A stretch of 64,000 nt of DNA from Halapricum desulfuricans (GTDB lineage: Archaea; Halobacteriota; Halobacteria; Halobacteriales; Haloarculaceae), in the NCBI RefSeq assembly GCF_017094525.1, contig NZ_CP064788.1, positions 1,969,030 through 2,033,029 on the forward strand, in the 5' to 3' direction. Both the position numbers and the translations under genes were made by a program. How positions within the stretch are numbered: position 1 is the first letter of the stretch; each line of letters starts with the position of its first letter. The notes below the pieces were generated by a model. That model had not been told where the DNA came from. It saw only the letters and a list, made by a program, of their open reading frames with translations, and did not search any database. Positions 24,969 through 34,182 of the stretch are shown here, piece by piece.

Positions 24969-27239
24969 TCACTGGAAGGTCCGGCCGACGTTGCCACTCT
25001 CTTCGAGTTCGCTCTCACGCGTGTCGAAGCGCTCCTCGATCTGCTCGTAGCGTTCGCGGGTCTCCTGATCGACGCTGGGGCCGACCTCGTCCATCGCGTC
25101 CTCGAAGTGCTCGCGGCCGATCCGGACGTTGCTGACGCTGTCGTCGACCTCCTCCGGCGAGACGCTGTTGATGAACTCCCGGCTTGCAGCCATCGAAGCC
25201 TCGCGGCACAGCGCCTCGATGTCCGCGCCGACGTAGCCGTCCGTCTCGGCGGCGAGTTCGTCCAGATCGACGTCCTCGGCCAGCGGCTTGTCCTGAGTGT
25301 GGACCTCGAAGATCTTCCGGCGCGCCTCCTCGTCTGGCACGGGCACGTGGACGTGTCGATCCAGCCGACCCGGACGCAACAGCGCCGGGTCGATCAGGTC
25401 CGGCCGGTTCGTCGTCGCGACGACGACGACGTCCTCCAGGTCCTCGATCCCGTCGAGTTCGGTCAGCAACTGGGAGACGACGCGTTCACCGACGCCGGAA
25501 TCGCCCATACCCTGGCCGCGTTCGCCGGCGATCGAGTCGATCTCGTCGAAGAACACGACCGTGGGGGCGTTCGACCGGGCCTTCTCGAAGACCTCCCGAA
25601 CGCCTTTCTCGCTTTCCCCGACGTACTTGTTGAGCAGTTCCGGCCCCTTCACGGAGATGAAGTTACTCTGGGCCTCGTTAGCGACGGCCTTGGCCAGCAG
25701 CGTCTTGCCAGTGCCCGGCGGGCCGTACAGCAGGACGCCCTTCGCGGCCTGCATGTCCATCTGCTCGAAGACCTCCGGGTACTCCAGTGGCCACTGGATC
25801 GTCTCTCGCAGGCGCTCTTTGGTGTCTCCGAGACCGCCCACGTCTTCCCAGGAGACGTCCGGGACCTCGACGAAGACCTCCCGCAGCGCCGACGGTTCGA
25901 TCCCCTTCAGCGCCTCCTTGAAGTCGGTCTCGGAGACCTCCATCGACTCAAGGATCTCGGCGTCGATCTCGTCGGCCTCCAGGTCGATCTGCGGGCGGAT
26001 CCGCCGCAAGGCGTTCATCGCGGCCTCCTTGCTCAGCTGTTCGAGGTCGGCCCCGACGAAGCCGTGGGTGTTCTCGGCGTAGTGGTCGAGGTCGATCTCC
26101 TCGTCGAGGGGCATCCCACGAGTGTGGACCTGCAGGATCTCCTTGCGACCGTCGCGGTCGGGGACGCCGATCTCGATCTCCCGGTCGAATCGGCCCCCGC
26201 GCCGCAGCGCGGGATCGACGGCGTCCACGCGGTTGGTCGCGCCGATGACGATGACGTCGCCGCGCTCCTCGAGCCCGTCCATCAGGCTCAGGAGCTGGGC
26301 GACGACCCGGCGCTCGACGTCGCCGGAGGTCTCGCCGCGCTTGGGCGCGATCGAGTCGAGTTCGTCGATGAAGACGATCGCCGGCGCGTTCTCCTCGGCC
26401 TCGTCGAAGACCTCGCGGAGTTGCTCTTCGCTCTCGCCGTAGAACTTCGACATGATCTCCGGGCCCGAGATCGTCGTAAAGTAGGCGTCGATCTCGTTAG
26501 CGACGGCTTTCGCCATCAGCGTCTTGCCGGTACCCGGCGGGCCGTGCAGCAGGACGCCCTTGGGGGGTTCGATCCCCAGCTGCTGGAAGAGCTCGGGGTG
26601 GCGCATCGGGAGTTCGATCATCTCCCGGACCTGTTCGAGCTCCTCGTCCAGCCCACCGATGTCCTCGTAGGTGACGCTGGGCGTCTCTCGCTCTTCCTGC
26701 TGAGGTCCGCCGGTGATCTGCTCGGCCGGCTGTTCGCTGATCTCGATCTCGGTCTGGTCTGTCACGACGACCGTTCCCTCGGGATCGGTCTCGGCGATCT
26801 TCAGCGGGATCTTCTGCCCGCCGACGTTCGAGATCGGCCCCAATCCCAGCGAGAACGGGACGGTCTGACCCTGCGTGACGGCCTGACCGCTGAGCTTGTT
26901 GCGGACGTGGGGAGCGATGTTCCCGCGCACGCGGAGGTTCTGCGGCAGTGCGACGGTGATCGACCGGGCGGGCTTGACATCGGCCTTTTCGATCTCGACG
27001 GTGTCGTCGATCCCGACGTTGGCTTCCTGCCGGAGTCGCCCGTCGATCCGGACGATTCCCTCGCCGCTGTCCTCGGGATAGCCCGGCCAGACGCGCGCGA
27101 CGGCGCGACCGCTCTGCCGCCCCTCGATGACAATGTAATCGCCGTTCTCCAGATCGAGTTCATCCATCGCGACCCGATCGATCGCGGCGAGTCCCCGACC
27201 CGCGTCCTTCTGCTTGAGTGGTTTGACAGTGAGTTTCAT
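24969..27239 (-). CDS. cdc48: Cdc48/VAT-family AAA+ unfoldase
   Basis: A 756-residue double-AAA+ ATPase that unfolds proteins, probably feeding the archaeal proteasome. Domains in order: N-domain (double-psi barrel plus beta-clam, about residues 1-180); D1 with Walker A GPPGTGKT and Walker [12 protein letters not shown]2 with a second GPPGTGKT and [10 protein letters not shown]; and a short acidic C-terminus ending NVGRTFQ. Both ATPase modules have intact sensor and arginine-finger regions ([40 protein letters not shown]). Its ATG overlaps the stop of the small upstream gene by 4 bp. Confidence 0.96.
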   Translation of the reverse strand: MKLTVKPLKQKDAGRGLAAIDRVAMDELDLENGDYIVIEGRQSGRAVARVWPGYPEDSGEGIVRIDGRLRQEANVGIDDTVEIEKADVKPARSITVALPQNLRVRGNIAPHVRNKLSGQAVTQGQTVPFSLGLGPISNVGGQKIPLKIAETDPEGTVVVTDQTEIEISEQPAEQITGGPQQEERETPSVTYEDIGGLDEELEQVREMIELPMRHPELFQQLGIEPPKGVLLHGPPGTGKTLMAKAVANEIDAYFTTISGPEIMSKFYGESEEQLREVFDEAEENAPAIVFIDELDSIAPKRGETSGDVERRVVAQLLSLMDGLEERGDVIVIGATNRVDAVDPALRRGGRFDREIEIGVPDRDGRKEILQVHTRGMPLDEEIDLDHYAENTHGFVGADLEQLSKEAAMNALRRIRPQIDLEADEIDAEILESMEVSETDFKEALKGIEPSALREVFVEVPDVSWEDVGGLGDTKERLRETIQWPLEYPEVFEQMDMQAAKGVLLYGPPGTGKTLLAKAVANEAQSNFISVKGPELLNKYVGESEKGVREVFEKARSNAPTVVFFDEIDSIAGERGQGMGDSGVGERVVSQLLTELDGIEDLEDVVVVATTNRPDLIDPALLRPGRLDRHVHVPVPDEEARRKIFEVHTQDKPLAEDVDLDELAAETDGYVGADIEALCREASMAASREFINSVSPEEVDDSVSNVRIGREHFEDAMDEVGPSVDQETRERYEQIEERFDTRESELEESGNVGRTFQ

Positions 27240-27466
27240 CGATCCACCTCGACAGTGAGAACGCCGTTTCTGATAAACGCTCGTGCGTCCTCGCCCTCGG
27301 GCAGGTCCAGATCGTACTGTTCGGGTTCGGCGACGACGATCACGGTGTCGCCGACGATCTCGGCCGTGGCGTCGCTCGTGCCCAGGTCGGCCGCGAGAAC
27401 GACGCTGTCCTCGTACTCGTAGCGGCTCACCGGCACGTCTTCACTCAGCCGTTGCGTTGCAGTCAT
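27236..27466 (-). CDS. Small acidic protein upstream of cdc48 (DUF7127-like)
   Basis: A 76-residue acidic protein, [20 protein letters not shown] onward, ending [13 protein letters not shown]. The alternation [30 protein letters not shown] and NGVLTVEV resembles the beta-strand pattern of Hsp20/alpha-crystallin domains; a DUF7127-type label is used for such proteins. The overlap with cdc48 (ATGA at 27236-27239) suggests coupled translation and a shared protein-quality-control role. The coupling is visible; the role is inference. Confidence 0.7.
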   Translation of the reverse strand: MTATQRLSEDVPVSRYEYEDSVVLAADLGTSDATAEIVGDTVIVVAEPEQYDLDLPEGEDARAFIRNGVLTVEVDR

Positions 27467-27467
27467 G

Positions 27468-27500
27468 CTAACTCCAAGTTAGTAATACTACTATATAAAT
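27468..27500 (-). promoter_or_regulatory. cdc48-operon promoter with dyad operator
   Basis: On the minus strand ATTTATATAG (27491-27500) is a strong TATA box 25-34 bp before the ATG at 27466. Between the two lies CTAACTTGGAGTTAG (27468-27482), a 6-bp inverted repeat with a 3-bp centre, covering the expected transcription start. This is a typical place for a repressor site, for example heat-shock control. Confidence 0.6.
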
Positions 27501-27583
27501 CTTTCTCAGATTGGGTGGGTGACGGGGGTTGATTCATCGACTATCGGTCGAATTGCAGTTCACATCCGAAGAAGGGGCTGGGA

Positions 27584-28393
27584 TCAGCGGATGTCGTCGA
27601 GGTCGTCCTCGTAGTGGCTGTGTTCGTCGTCCGGGAACGCGCCCGACCGGACGGCATCGACGTAGTCTTCGACGGCCGAGCGCATCTCGCCGCGGACGTC
27701 ACCGAACGCCTTCGAGAAGGGCGCGACCGATTCGGAGAGGCCGATCACTTCGTCGACCGTCAGCACCTGTCCGTCGCAGTCGGGGCCGGCTCCGATCCCG
27801 ATCGTGGGGATCGAGATGGCGTCGGTCACCTCGCTTGCGACGTTCGCGGGAACGTGTTCGAGTACCAGCGAGAACGCGCCCGCTCGCTCGTGTTTGTACG
27901 CCAGATCGAGGATCTGCGTCGCGGCGGACTCGTCGGTCCCCTGGCGGAACAGCCCCGTCTCGTTTTCGTGCTGTGGGGTCAATCCGAGATGCGCCTGAAC
28001 GGGGATGCCGAGCTGGGTGAGCCGTTCGGTGAGTTTGACGGTGTGGGGCCCGGATTCGAGTTTGACGGCGTCGGCGTCGGCCTCCTTGAGCATCCGACCG
28101 GCGTGTTCGATCGCCTCGTCCGGATCGACCCCGAAGGAGAGAAACGGCATGTCCGCGACGACCATCGGCTCGTCGGCCACCCGCGCGACCGCGGCCGTGT
28201 GACTGGCGATCTGATCGACGGTGACGGGAAGCGTCGAGTCGTAGCCCAGCCGGAGGTTCCCGACCGAGTCCCCGACCAGCAGCATGTCGACCCCGACGTC
28301 TTCGAGTATCTCGGCCGTCGGCGCGTCGTAGGCCGTGAGCATCGTCAGCGGCTCGTCGTCGCCTTTCCGATCCCGGATGTCCTTCGCGCGCAT
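27584..28393 (-). CDS. panB: 3-methyl-2-oxobutanoate hydroxymethyltransferase
   Basis: A 269-residue PanB, which makes ketopantoate from alpha-ketoisovalerate using methylene-tetrahydrofolate, the first committed step to pantothenate and CoA. Conserved stretches are MLTAYDAPTAEILEDVGVDM, LLVGDSVGN (metal-binding Asp), VVADMPFLSFG, the VKLESG segment and IPTIGIGAGPDCDGQVLTVD. The start is the ATG at 28391-28393 (MRAKDIRDRKG). An acidic tail of about ten residues, DDEHSHYEDDLDDIR, is a haloarchaeal addition. No other pan genes are nearby. Confidence 0.95.
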   Translation of the reverse strand: MRAKDIRDRKGDDEPLTMLTAYDAPTAEILEDVGVDMLLVGDSVGNLRLGYDSTLPVTVDQIASHTAAVARVADEPMVVADMPFLSFGVDPDEAIEHAGRMLKEADADAVKLESGPHTVKLTERLTQLGIPVQAHLGLTPQHENETGLFRQGTDESAATQILDLAYKHERAGAFSLVLEHVPANVASEVTDAISIPTIGIGAGPDCDGQVLTVDEVIGLSESVAPFSKAFGDVRGEMRSAVEDYVDAVRSGAFPDDEHSHYEDDLDDIR

Positions 28394-28491
28394 GTACAGT
28401 CGTTCGACCGCGGGAAGGAAAATCCTCCCGGTGGCGGGGGAGAACGTCCGGGATCGAAACCGATTCCAGTTCCGGGGCCACAACGACGGGT

Positions 28492-28740
28492 ATGCCAGCG
28501 CGCGTCGAGACGACCGATCCGGACGGAGTCGATTACGGGTGGGTCATGCAGGTCACGTTCGTCGCGACGATCGTCGTCGGTGCGCCGGTCGTCGCAGTCG
28601 CCTCGGCGTTCGTCGATCTCGCGTCGTGGGGAGCGCGCGCAGCGTTCGCCATCCGGGTCGGTGCCGTCGTCTGGTTCGTGACCGCCGTCGGCGTCTACGG
28701 TTACGCGCGCCGCCGATCGAGCCGGTCCGAGACCGACTGA
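28492..28740 (+). CDS. Small two-helix membrane protein (DUF5822-like)
   Basis: An 82-residue protein, MPARVETTDPDGVDYGWVMQ onward, with two hydrophobic segments (VTFVATIVVGAPVVAVASAF and AFAIRVGAVVWFVTAVGVYG) and a basic tail RRRSSRSETD. It is divergent from panB and overlaps the end of the HAD gene by 40 bp on the opposite strand. It resembles the small haloarchaeal DUF5822 membrane proteins; function unknown. Confidence 0.6.
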   Translation: MPARVETTDPDGVDYGWVMQVTFVATIVVGAPVVAVASAFVDLASWGARAAFAIRVGAVVWFVTAVGVYGYARRRSSRSETD

Positions 28741-29246
28741 AAGTCGACGCCGGCCCGTCGTGCCGTCTCGGCGTCGGATTCGGAGTCGCCGACGAACAGC
28801 CCGCGCTCCGGGGGTACCTCCAGCGCAGAGAGGGCGGCGCGCAGCGGCTGTGGATGGGGCTTCGACTCTTCGACGGTGTCGCGCCCGATCAGCACGTCGA
28901 CCGCGCTGTCCAAGCCGTGGACTTCCAGCGCGATCCGGCAGGCGGACTCGGCGTTCAGCGAGACGACGCCGGTCGGGCCGTCTCTCGGGAGTTCGTCTGC
29001 CAGTGCCAACTTGCTGGAAGTGCGTGCTCCCTCACGCTCGAACGCCGCAATCCGCCGCTCGACGGTCGGATACTGTTCGGCCTCCTTCGCGCGATCGAGC
29101 AACTCCCAGAGGGTCGATCCGCCGGTCTCGATGCCTCTCGCCTCGAGGACGGCGGCGACCCGCAGGCGGACCTCTCCCCAGTCGACATCGAGATCAACCA
29201 GCGTCCCGTCGAGATCGTAGACGACAGCGTCGTATTCGTCAGTCAC
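28701..29246 (-). CDS. HAD-superfamily hydrolase (phosphoglycolate phosphatase-like)
   Basis: A 181-residue HAD phosphatase. Motif I is DLDGTLVD with nucleophile and acid/base Asp; motif II is the Ser of VVSLNAE; the motif III Lys is in EESKPHPQPL; motif IV is VGDSESD. A small alpha-helical cap lies between motifs I and II. Typical substrates are phosphoglycolate or sugar phosphates; specificity cannot be read. It starts 5 bp after the MBF1 stop, on the same strand, so the two may be co-transcribed. Confidence 0.88.
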   Translation of the reverse strand: MTDEYDAVVYDLDGTLVDLDVDWGEVRLRVAAVLEARGIETGGSTLWELLDRAKEAEQYPTVERRIAAFEREGARTSSKLALADELPRDGPTGVVSLNAESACRIALEVHGLDSAVDVLIGRDTVEESKPHPQPLRAALSALEVPPERGLFVGDSESDAETARRAGVDFQSVSDRLDRRRA

Positions 29247-29251
29247 GGATA

Positions 29252-29752
29252 TCAGGTGTCAGCCAGTTCGACATCGAGTCGGTCTTCGAGAGCAGTGATG
29301 ACTGAGCCGCCGATTCCGGCCTGGGTCGCACGTCCCTGTTCGACCGCAAGCAGTTCGGATTCGTCGAGTCCGAGTTCGTCGGCCAGTTCTTCGCGCTGGA
29401 GTCCCGCGTCCTGCCGTGCCTCGGTGACACGCCGACCGTAGTCGGTGACGAGATACGGCAGTTGATCGTCGTCGTAGTCGGCACCCTCCTCCCAGTGGGA
29501 GGCGTCGGCCTGCTGTGCGTCGTGGATCCGGGCCGCGTTCTGTGCGGCGCGTTTCTCCCGGCTGGGTTCGTCGTCGGGAGCCCCTCCGCTGGAGGTGCCC
29601 TTCGCGTCGTCGCGGTGCTGGGCGCAGCTCGCACAGACCTGCAATTGTGCGCCAGCGATATTGACCGTCTGCAGCGAGGCGTCGGTCGCGCCGCAGAGCT
29701 CACAGCTCCCGCCGGTGTCATCCGACCCGCCACCGGTCGAGTATTTTGCCAT
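29252..29752 (-). CDS. Archaeal multiprotein bridging factor MBF1
   Basis: A 166-residue protein from ATG 29750-29752 (MAKYSTGGGSDDTGG). The N-terminus has a zinc ribbon with CELCG and CASC pairs; an acidic, charged linker follows; and the C-terminal HTH (Xre-type) reads YGRRVTEARQDAGLQREELA then DELGLDESELLAVEQGRA. This zinc ribbon plus HTH layout defines archaeal MBF1, a conserved ribosome-associated and transcription-linked factor. The upstream open codons (MTPVGNGCF) are not part of the family. Confidence 0.92.
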   Translation of the reverse strand: MAKYSTGGGSDDTGGSCELCGATDASLQTVNIAGAQLQVCASCAQHRDDAKGTSSGGAPDDEPSREKRAAQNAARIHDAQQADASHWEEGADYDDDQLPYLVTDYGRRVTEARQDAGLQREELADELGLDESELLAVEQGRATQAGIGGSVITALEDRLDVELADT

Positions 29753-29895
29753 GCGTCTGTATAGTAGGTTGATTGTCTTGAAACAACCGTTTCCGACCGG
29801 CGTCACGGTACGGCACCGAGTCCCGGGGGGCGAGCCGAACCGACAGTCATTTTACTCCCCCTCGGGAATACACGGGTGCGGAAATCGCAAGGCGC

Positions 29896-29980
<85 letters not shown>

Positions 29981-29985
29981 TTTCT

Positions 29986-30009
29986 GTCGCTCGCAAATCC
30001 GCGAGCGAC
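29986..30009 (+). terminator. Hairpin directly after tRNA-Leu
   Basis: GTCGCTCGC-AAATCC-GCGAGCGAC is a perfect 9-bp stem with a 6-base loop, beginning 6 bases after the tRNA. It could help end or process the transcript; archaeal termination does not normally need hairpins, so the role is uncertain. Confidence 0.4.
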
Positions 30010-30081
30010 TGTTATCGTCAGCGGATTTGAACCAGACGAGTCGCAGCCCGCGCAGCGAAGCGAGCAGGACCGTCTCGGCGA

Positions 30082-30103
30082 GGTTCAAATCCGGTCCCAC
30101 GCA
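30082..30103 (+). repeat. Partial copy of the tRNA-Leu 3' end
   Basis: GGTTCAAATCCGGTCCCACGCA matches 29959-29980 at 21 of 22 positions, 123 bp downstream. It too is followed by a hairpin (TTTGCCAC at 30106-30113 with GTGGCAAA at 30128-30135). Such tail copies are usual scars of integration into a tRNA gene. Confidence 0.7.
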
Positions 30104-30231
30104 TGTTTGCCACGAGCAAACTCGCGAGTGGCAAATTCGTTCAGCGGGCGTGGTTTCGTCGTGGACCACGCCGCTCGCTTCGCTGTGCGTTTCGTCTGTG
30201 TCAACCCAGCACACGTACTCTTGTGACTCAG

Positions 30232-30309
30232 AGTGGTTGCTGTAACGATTTACCTGTGTGACCACACGTCGTCGTGTGGTCGACCCGGAACAGGCTTACA
30301 GCAACCACT
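30232..30309. repeat. Long interrupted hairpin between two tRNA genes
   Basis: Outer arms AGTGGTTGCTGTAA (30232-30245) and TTACAGCAACCACT (30296-30309) are a perfect 14-bp inverted repeat. Inside, CCTGT (30253-30257) pairs with ACAGG (30290-30294), and GACCACACG (30260-30268) pairs with CGTGTGGTC (30273-30281) around a 4-base loop. The whole 78-bp unit can fold into one rod. It starts 27 bp beyond the tRNA-Thr 3' end. It may be a MITE, a structured RNA, or a bidirectional terminator. Confidence 0.6.
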
Positions 30310-30335
30310 ATCACGGGTTTGCTCGCCACAAAAAG

Positions 30336-30409
30336 AGCCGGTGGAGGGATTTGAACCCTCGGCCTATTCCTTACGAAGGAATCGCTCTCCCAGTCTGAGC
30401 TACACCGGC
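30336..30409 (-). tRNA. tRNA-Thr (anticodon CGT)
   Basis: A 74-base tRNA on the minus strand. Acceptor GCCGGTG pairs with CACCGGC; the D-arm contains AGCTCAGACTGGGAGAGC; the anticodon stem ATTCC/GGAAT encloses loop TTCGTAA with anticodon CGT (reads ACG); the T-loop is TTCAAAT. No intron is seen. Confidence 0.95.
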
Positions 30410-30580
30410 ACTGCGTCGCGTACATACTCGTTGGGGCGAATCCCAAAATAAGGGTTGCGAATCGAACCAGCGATGGGATGTCGCAACGACCCGGCCTCGC
30501 GGGACCCTCCTATGACTGGGCCGAATCGATCGTCTGAATCCAGCCAGTAGTTTAACACGTTCCAGACCGTGAATAAGTGC

Positions 30581-31117
30581 ATGTCACGACACAAACCGCG
30601 TCCGATTGCGAACCTCGCCTGGCTTCTGAAGATGAAGCGCCACCAGCAGTGGACTCAGGGAGCGACGCATCGAGATGAGAAGCCAACACACAAGCTGGGG
30701 CAGGCAGACAGTAGCGAGCCCGAATCGAGCTCACCGGGTATGCACGACACGGCAGACATGCGGGAAATCCACGATACGGACCAGTCTCACACCGCCCCAG
30801 TGGATGTCATGGACGACGGCGACCGGTTCGTCGTCCAGGCCGACATCCCGGGCTACGAGAGTGAGGACATCGACCTTCGACTGGAAGACGAACAGACGCT
30901 CTGGATCGACGTAGACGAGGATGCGAGACGTTCCTCCTCTGATACGGACTACGTCGACCGGCAGCGACCCGACAGGAGCGGAACGGTGACGGTCGACGTT
31001 CCGGACCCCGTCGACGGGACCGAAGCCTCAGCCACGTACGAACGCGGTGTTCTCACGGTACGGCTCCCGAAAGCAGACGGCGTTGACGGCCGAACGATCG
31101 AAATCAGCGAACGCTAG
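30581..31117 (+). CDS. Hsp20/alpha-crystallin-family small heat-shock protein
   Basis: A 178-residue protein. The N-terminal 70 residues are basic and then polar, with no known domain (MSRHKPRPIANLAWLLKMKR). The alpha-crystallin domain follows: PVDVMDDGDRFVVQADIPGY, then VDVPDPVDGTEASATYERGV and LTVRLPK. The ATG at 30581 is preferred over the GTG at 30569 because TATA-like GTTTAAC lies about 30 bp upstream. It prevents aggregation of unfolded proteins. The stop overlaps trm5 on the opposite strand by 4 bp. Confidence 0.88.
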   Translation: MSRHKPRPIANLAWLLKMKRHQQWTQGATHRDEKPTHKLGQADSSEPESSSPGMHDTADMREIHDTDQSHTAPVDVMDDGDRFVVQADIPGYESEDIDLRLEDEQTLWIDVDEDARRSSSDTDYVDRQRPDRSGTVTVDVPDPVDGTEASATYERGVLTVRLPKADGVDGRTIEISER

Positions 31118-32094
31118 AACAGTCGCACGTCGAGACAGACGTTCAACTCGTGTGGCGCGTACGATCGAACGGTGTGGCGCGTCTCGACTTCGATGTCGTA
31201 CCCGGCAGGCTCGGCAGCCTCGCGGATCGCCGCCTCGCCCGGCCCGTAGGGGTCGTCCTCGTGCTGGATGTCGTAGTAGTGCAGGACACAGTCCTCGCCG
31301 GCCAGTTCGACCGCGGTATCGAGAAACTCGTCGGCGCTGTGAGGCAGGTTCATCACCAGTCGGTCGGCCCAGCCGGCGTACTCGCCGGTCGTCTCCCGGG
31401 CGTCGCCGGCGATCGCGGTCACCCGATCGGCCACGCCGTTGCGTTCGGCGTTGGCCCGGAGATACTCGATCGCGGTCTCGTTGATGTCGACGCCGACCGC
31501 GGTCGCCCCGCGTCTCGCGGCCGGGATCACGAACGGGCCGACGCCGGCGAACATGTCGAAAACGCGCTCGCCCGACTCGACCTGCTGGACGACGCGGTGG
31601 CGCTCGGTCGCCAGCCGCGGCGAGAAGTACATCTCAGCGACGTCGACCAGGAACTCGCTACCGTACTCGCGGTGGACGGTCTCGGTGCCGTCGCCGGCCA
31701 GCACGTCCCACTCGCGGACGCGCTGCTCGCCTTTCACTTTCGACGCGCGGTTGAGGACCGTCTCCGCGGGGATCGACGACTCCATGATCGCCGCGGCGAC
31801 CTCGCGGGCGCGCTCGTCGTCGTCCTCGTCGACGATGACAATGTCACCCAGTCGCTCGTAGGTCGGTTCGAACCCCAGGAGGTCGGCGGGCAGCGTCTGC
31901 CCCTCGCGGACTGGCACGTCGCGAGGCACGACCGACAGGTCAGCGGGGACGGCAGCGGGATCGGTAACCGGCAGGAAGAGTTCGCCGTCCTCGTGGACGA
32001 TCTCGTGATCGTGATCCAGCAGGGCGGCGTCGTCGAGTCGCTGGCGAGTCGCCTCGCCGTCCTCGCGGGCGACGCGAACGCACGGACGTTCCAT
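31114..32094 (-). CDS. trm5: tRNA (guanine-37-N1)-methyltransferase Trm5 family
   Basis: A 326-residue class I SAM methyltransferase from ATG 32092-32094 (MERPCVRVAREDGE). Landmarks are the central region VLNRASKVKGEQRVREWDVL, the SAM site FDMFAGVGPFVIPAARRGAT, the acidic loop VGVDINETAIEYL and the catalytic NLPHSADEFLD. Trm5 makes m1G37 next to the anticodon, which prevents frameshifting; paralogues (Taw22/TYW2) act in wyosine formation, so some ambiguity remains. Divergent from dph5, with 71 bp between the starts. Confidence 0.9.
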   Translation of the reverse strand: MERPCVRVAREDGEATRQRLDDAALLDHDHEIVHEDGELFLPVTDPAAVPADLSVVPRDVPVREGQTLPADLLGFEPTYERLGDIVIVDEDDDERAREVAAAIMESSIPAETVLNRASKVKGEQRVREWDVLAGDGTETVHREYGSEFLVDVAEMYFSPRLATERHRVVQQVESGERVFDMFAGVGPFVIPAARRGATAVGVDINETAIEYLRANAERNGVADRVTAIAGDARETTGEYAGWADRLVMNLPHSADEFLDTAVELAGEDCVLHYYDIQHEDDPYGPGEAAIREAAEPAGYDIEVETRHTVRSYAPHELNVCLDVRLF

Positions 32095-32165
32095 ACCAGT
32101 CGTTCGCCCAGCGCCGGCGGTAAGCGTGTCGGTTGGCTTATCCACCCGGGACGCGCAGTGCTCGT

Positions 32166-32954
32166 ATGCTCACCTTCGTCGGTCTGGGACTGTACGACGA
32201 GCGTTCGATCACCCTCCAGGGGCGAGACGCCCTGCAGGCGGCCGACCGCGTCTTCGCCGAGCGATACACCAGCCGGCTGGTCGGCGCGAGTCTCGAGGAC
32301 GTCGAGGTAGCACACGACGTCGAGATCGAACCCCGGACCCGGGAGGGCGTCGAGCAGGATCCCGAGCCGATCCTCACGGCGGCCGAGAACGGCGACGCCG
32401 TCTTCTGCACCGCAGGCGATCCGATGATCTCGACGACGCACGTGGATCTCCGTCTGCGCGCCCACGAACGCGGGATCGACACCCGGATCGTCCACGGCAC
32501 GACCGCGGCCGCGGCGGCAAGTTCGCTGACGGGCCTGCAGAACTACCGATTCGGCAAGGCGACAACGCTGCCGTTCGAGTCCTCCCACGGTGGCGACGGC
32601 GTCCCGGACAGCGTCATCGAGACGATCGAGGCCAACCGCGAGCGCGGGTTACATACGCTGGTCTTTCTGGATATCAAGGTCGACGACGACCGCGAGGACT
32701 ACATGACCGGCGGTGAAGCCGCGTCGTTGCTGGCGGCCAACTGGAACGGGACCGCACCGGCCGTGGTGGTCGCCCGGGCGGGCAGCCCCGAGCCGCTCGT
32801 CCGCGGCGACCGCCTCGAGGAACTCGCTGGAACGGACTTCGGCGACCCGCTGCACCTGCTCGTGATTCCCGGAAAGCTACACTACGTGGAACGGGACGCG
32901 CTGGTGGAGCTGGCGGGGCTGCCCGCCGAAGCGGCCGAGAGGCTGCTCGTGTAG
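32166..32954 (+). CDS. dph5: Diphthine synthase
   Basis: A 262-residue SAM-dependent methyltransferase of the tetrapyrrole-methylase fold that methylates the modified histidine of elongation factor 2 on the way to diphthamide. Typical stretches are MLTFVGLGLYDERSITLQGR, the GDAVFCTAGDPMISTTHVDL loop, the HGTTAAAAASSLTGLQNYRF region and LVFLDIKVDDDREDYMTGGE. The start at 32166 gives the normal family length. Confidence 0.95.
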   Translation: MLTFVGLGLYDERSITLQGRDALQAADRVFAERYTSRLVGASLEDVEVAHDVEIEPRTREGVEQDPEPILTAAENGDAVFCTAGDPMISTTHVDLRLRAHERGIDTRIVHGTTAAAAASSLTGLQNYRFGKATTLPFESSHGGDGVPDSVIETIEANRERGLHTLVFLDIKVDDDREDYMTGGEAASLLAANWNGTAPAVVVARAGSPEPLVRGDRLEELAGTDFGDPLHLLVIPGKLHYVERDALVELAGLPAEAAERLLV

Positions 32955-32972
32955 GCTGGCACACAGGGGAGA

Positions 32973-33959
32973 CTAGGCCGTCTCGTCGCGGTCGCGACCG
33001 CCGTCAGCCCGCGCGCCGACCCCGAACGCGCGCTGGAGGTCGTACTCGTTTCGGGTGAGGACGTACAGCGCCTCCTCGACGATCGCGAGTACCTCCGGCA
33101 GGATCTTGATGACGACGTAGGTAATTCCGATCAGTGCGAAGACCGACAGGAACTGCGCGAGGATCCGGTCGGCGACGATGTACGAGACCTCGATCCGGTT
33201 GACGCCGAACGCCGACATCACGAACTCGGGGAAGACCTGCAGACGCTGGTATCCGAACGTGTACGCGATGAAGACGTTCCGGGCGATGTTGAGCACCCAG
33301 ATGATCCCGACCGCGACGGCCAGCGCCTGCAGTTTGCGGGCCAGCGGGGCGCGAACGGCCGCGATGAGTCCGCCGAAGATGGCCATGCTCCCGATTCCAG
33401 TGCAGGCCATCATGATCGTGTACGAGACGGCCCGCACGTCGGGCACATGGAAGAAGAACGTCTTGTGATACGGCTCGACCGGATCGGCGGGCCCGAGGTC
33501 GGCCGGGAAGTTGTTGCCGGCGATGACCTCGAAGTCAGCTCCGATGAGCGAGAGGACGGCGGCGGTCTGGTCGGTGACGATCGCGATCAGCGGGTTCCGG
33601 AGGAACGGGAGCGTCGAAAAGGGCAGGTAGATCAGCCACGCGACGGCGACGGCCCGCGAGACGACGACTAGCCGATCGCGACCGCTGGCGAGCAAGTAGC
33701 CGACGTACAGCGACAGCGGAATCGCGAGGACGACAGCGACCCCCTCGGTGATGCTCTTCTGGTCGAAGACGAACTGGTAGATCGCCGAGACCCAGAACAG
33801 CGCCAGCACGCCCCAGCCACCGACGAGGACATAGCGGGCGAGTCGACGGTCGTACAGGTCGATTATCGCCCCGGACAGGAAGACGAGCAGGACGAGCCAC
33901 GAGAGTGGCCCCCACCACTGGTGGGCCCATTCGAACGCGCCGACGAGTCCGAGAGTCAT
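32973..33959 (-). CDS. artA: Archaeosortase A
   Basis: A 328-residue membrane protease/transpeptidase with about eight transmembrane segments. It processes PGF-CTERM proteins such as the S-layer glycoprotein and attaches them to lipid. The catalytic Cys is C186 in MMACTGIGSM, and Arg R227 in LNIARNVFIAYTFG is 41 residues later, as in known ArtA. A third Arg near residue 265 (VADRILAQF) fits the active-site pattern. The acidic C-terminal tail is outside the core. No PGF-CTERM substrate is seen in this window. Confidence 0.92.
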   Translation of the reverse strand: MTLGLVGAFEWAHQWWGPLSWLVLLVFLSGAIIDLYDRRLARYVLVGGWGVLALFWVSAIYQFVFDQKSITEGVAVVLAIPLSLYVGYLLASGRDRLVVVSRAVAVAWLIYLPFSTLPFLRNPLIAIVTDQTAAVLSLIGADFEVIAGNNFPADLGPADPVEPYHKTFFFHVPDVRAVSYTIMMACTGIGSMAIFGGLIAAVRAPLARKLQALAVAVGIIWVLNIARNVFIAYTFGYQRLQVFPEFVMSAFGVNRIEVSYIVADRILAQFLSVFALIGITYVVIKILPEVLAIVEEALYVLTRNEYDLQRAFGVGARADGGRDRDETA

Positions 33960-34182
33960 CGAGTACCGTCACGTATACGGATGACGGATATAGGTCTTGT
34001 CGTCGGCGAAGTTCGGGAAGTATCACGCAGGAGTATGAGAAGACCTCTCTCAAAAGGTTTATTTCTCCCAGTACCGTCGTTTCGCCCACGATGTACGTCG
34101 GTGATCGATTTACACCGCGGTCCGAATGATCACCGACCGTCAGGTCCGCGATTTTCCGCCCCCGGTGGCGGTGTGATTCACC

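Noticed and set aside
24507-27422. A 971-codon open frame antisense to cdc48 and nuoJ
   Set aside because: It mirrors the third-position GC bias of cdc48; the opposite strand has full AAA+ motifs, and this frame has none.
30082-30103. A second tRNA gene after tRNA-Leu
   Set aside because: Only the T-arm and acceptor 3' strand are present; no D-arm, anticodon arm or 5' acceptor strand can be found upstream.
30001-30310. CRISPR repeats
   Set aside because: The repeated words are inverted-repeat arms and tRNA tail copies, not regularly spaced identical direct repeats.
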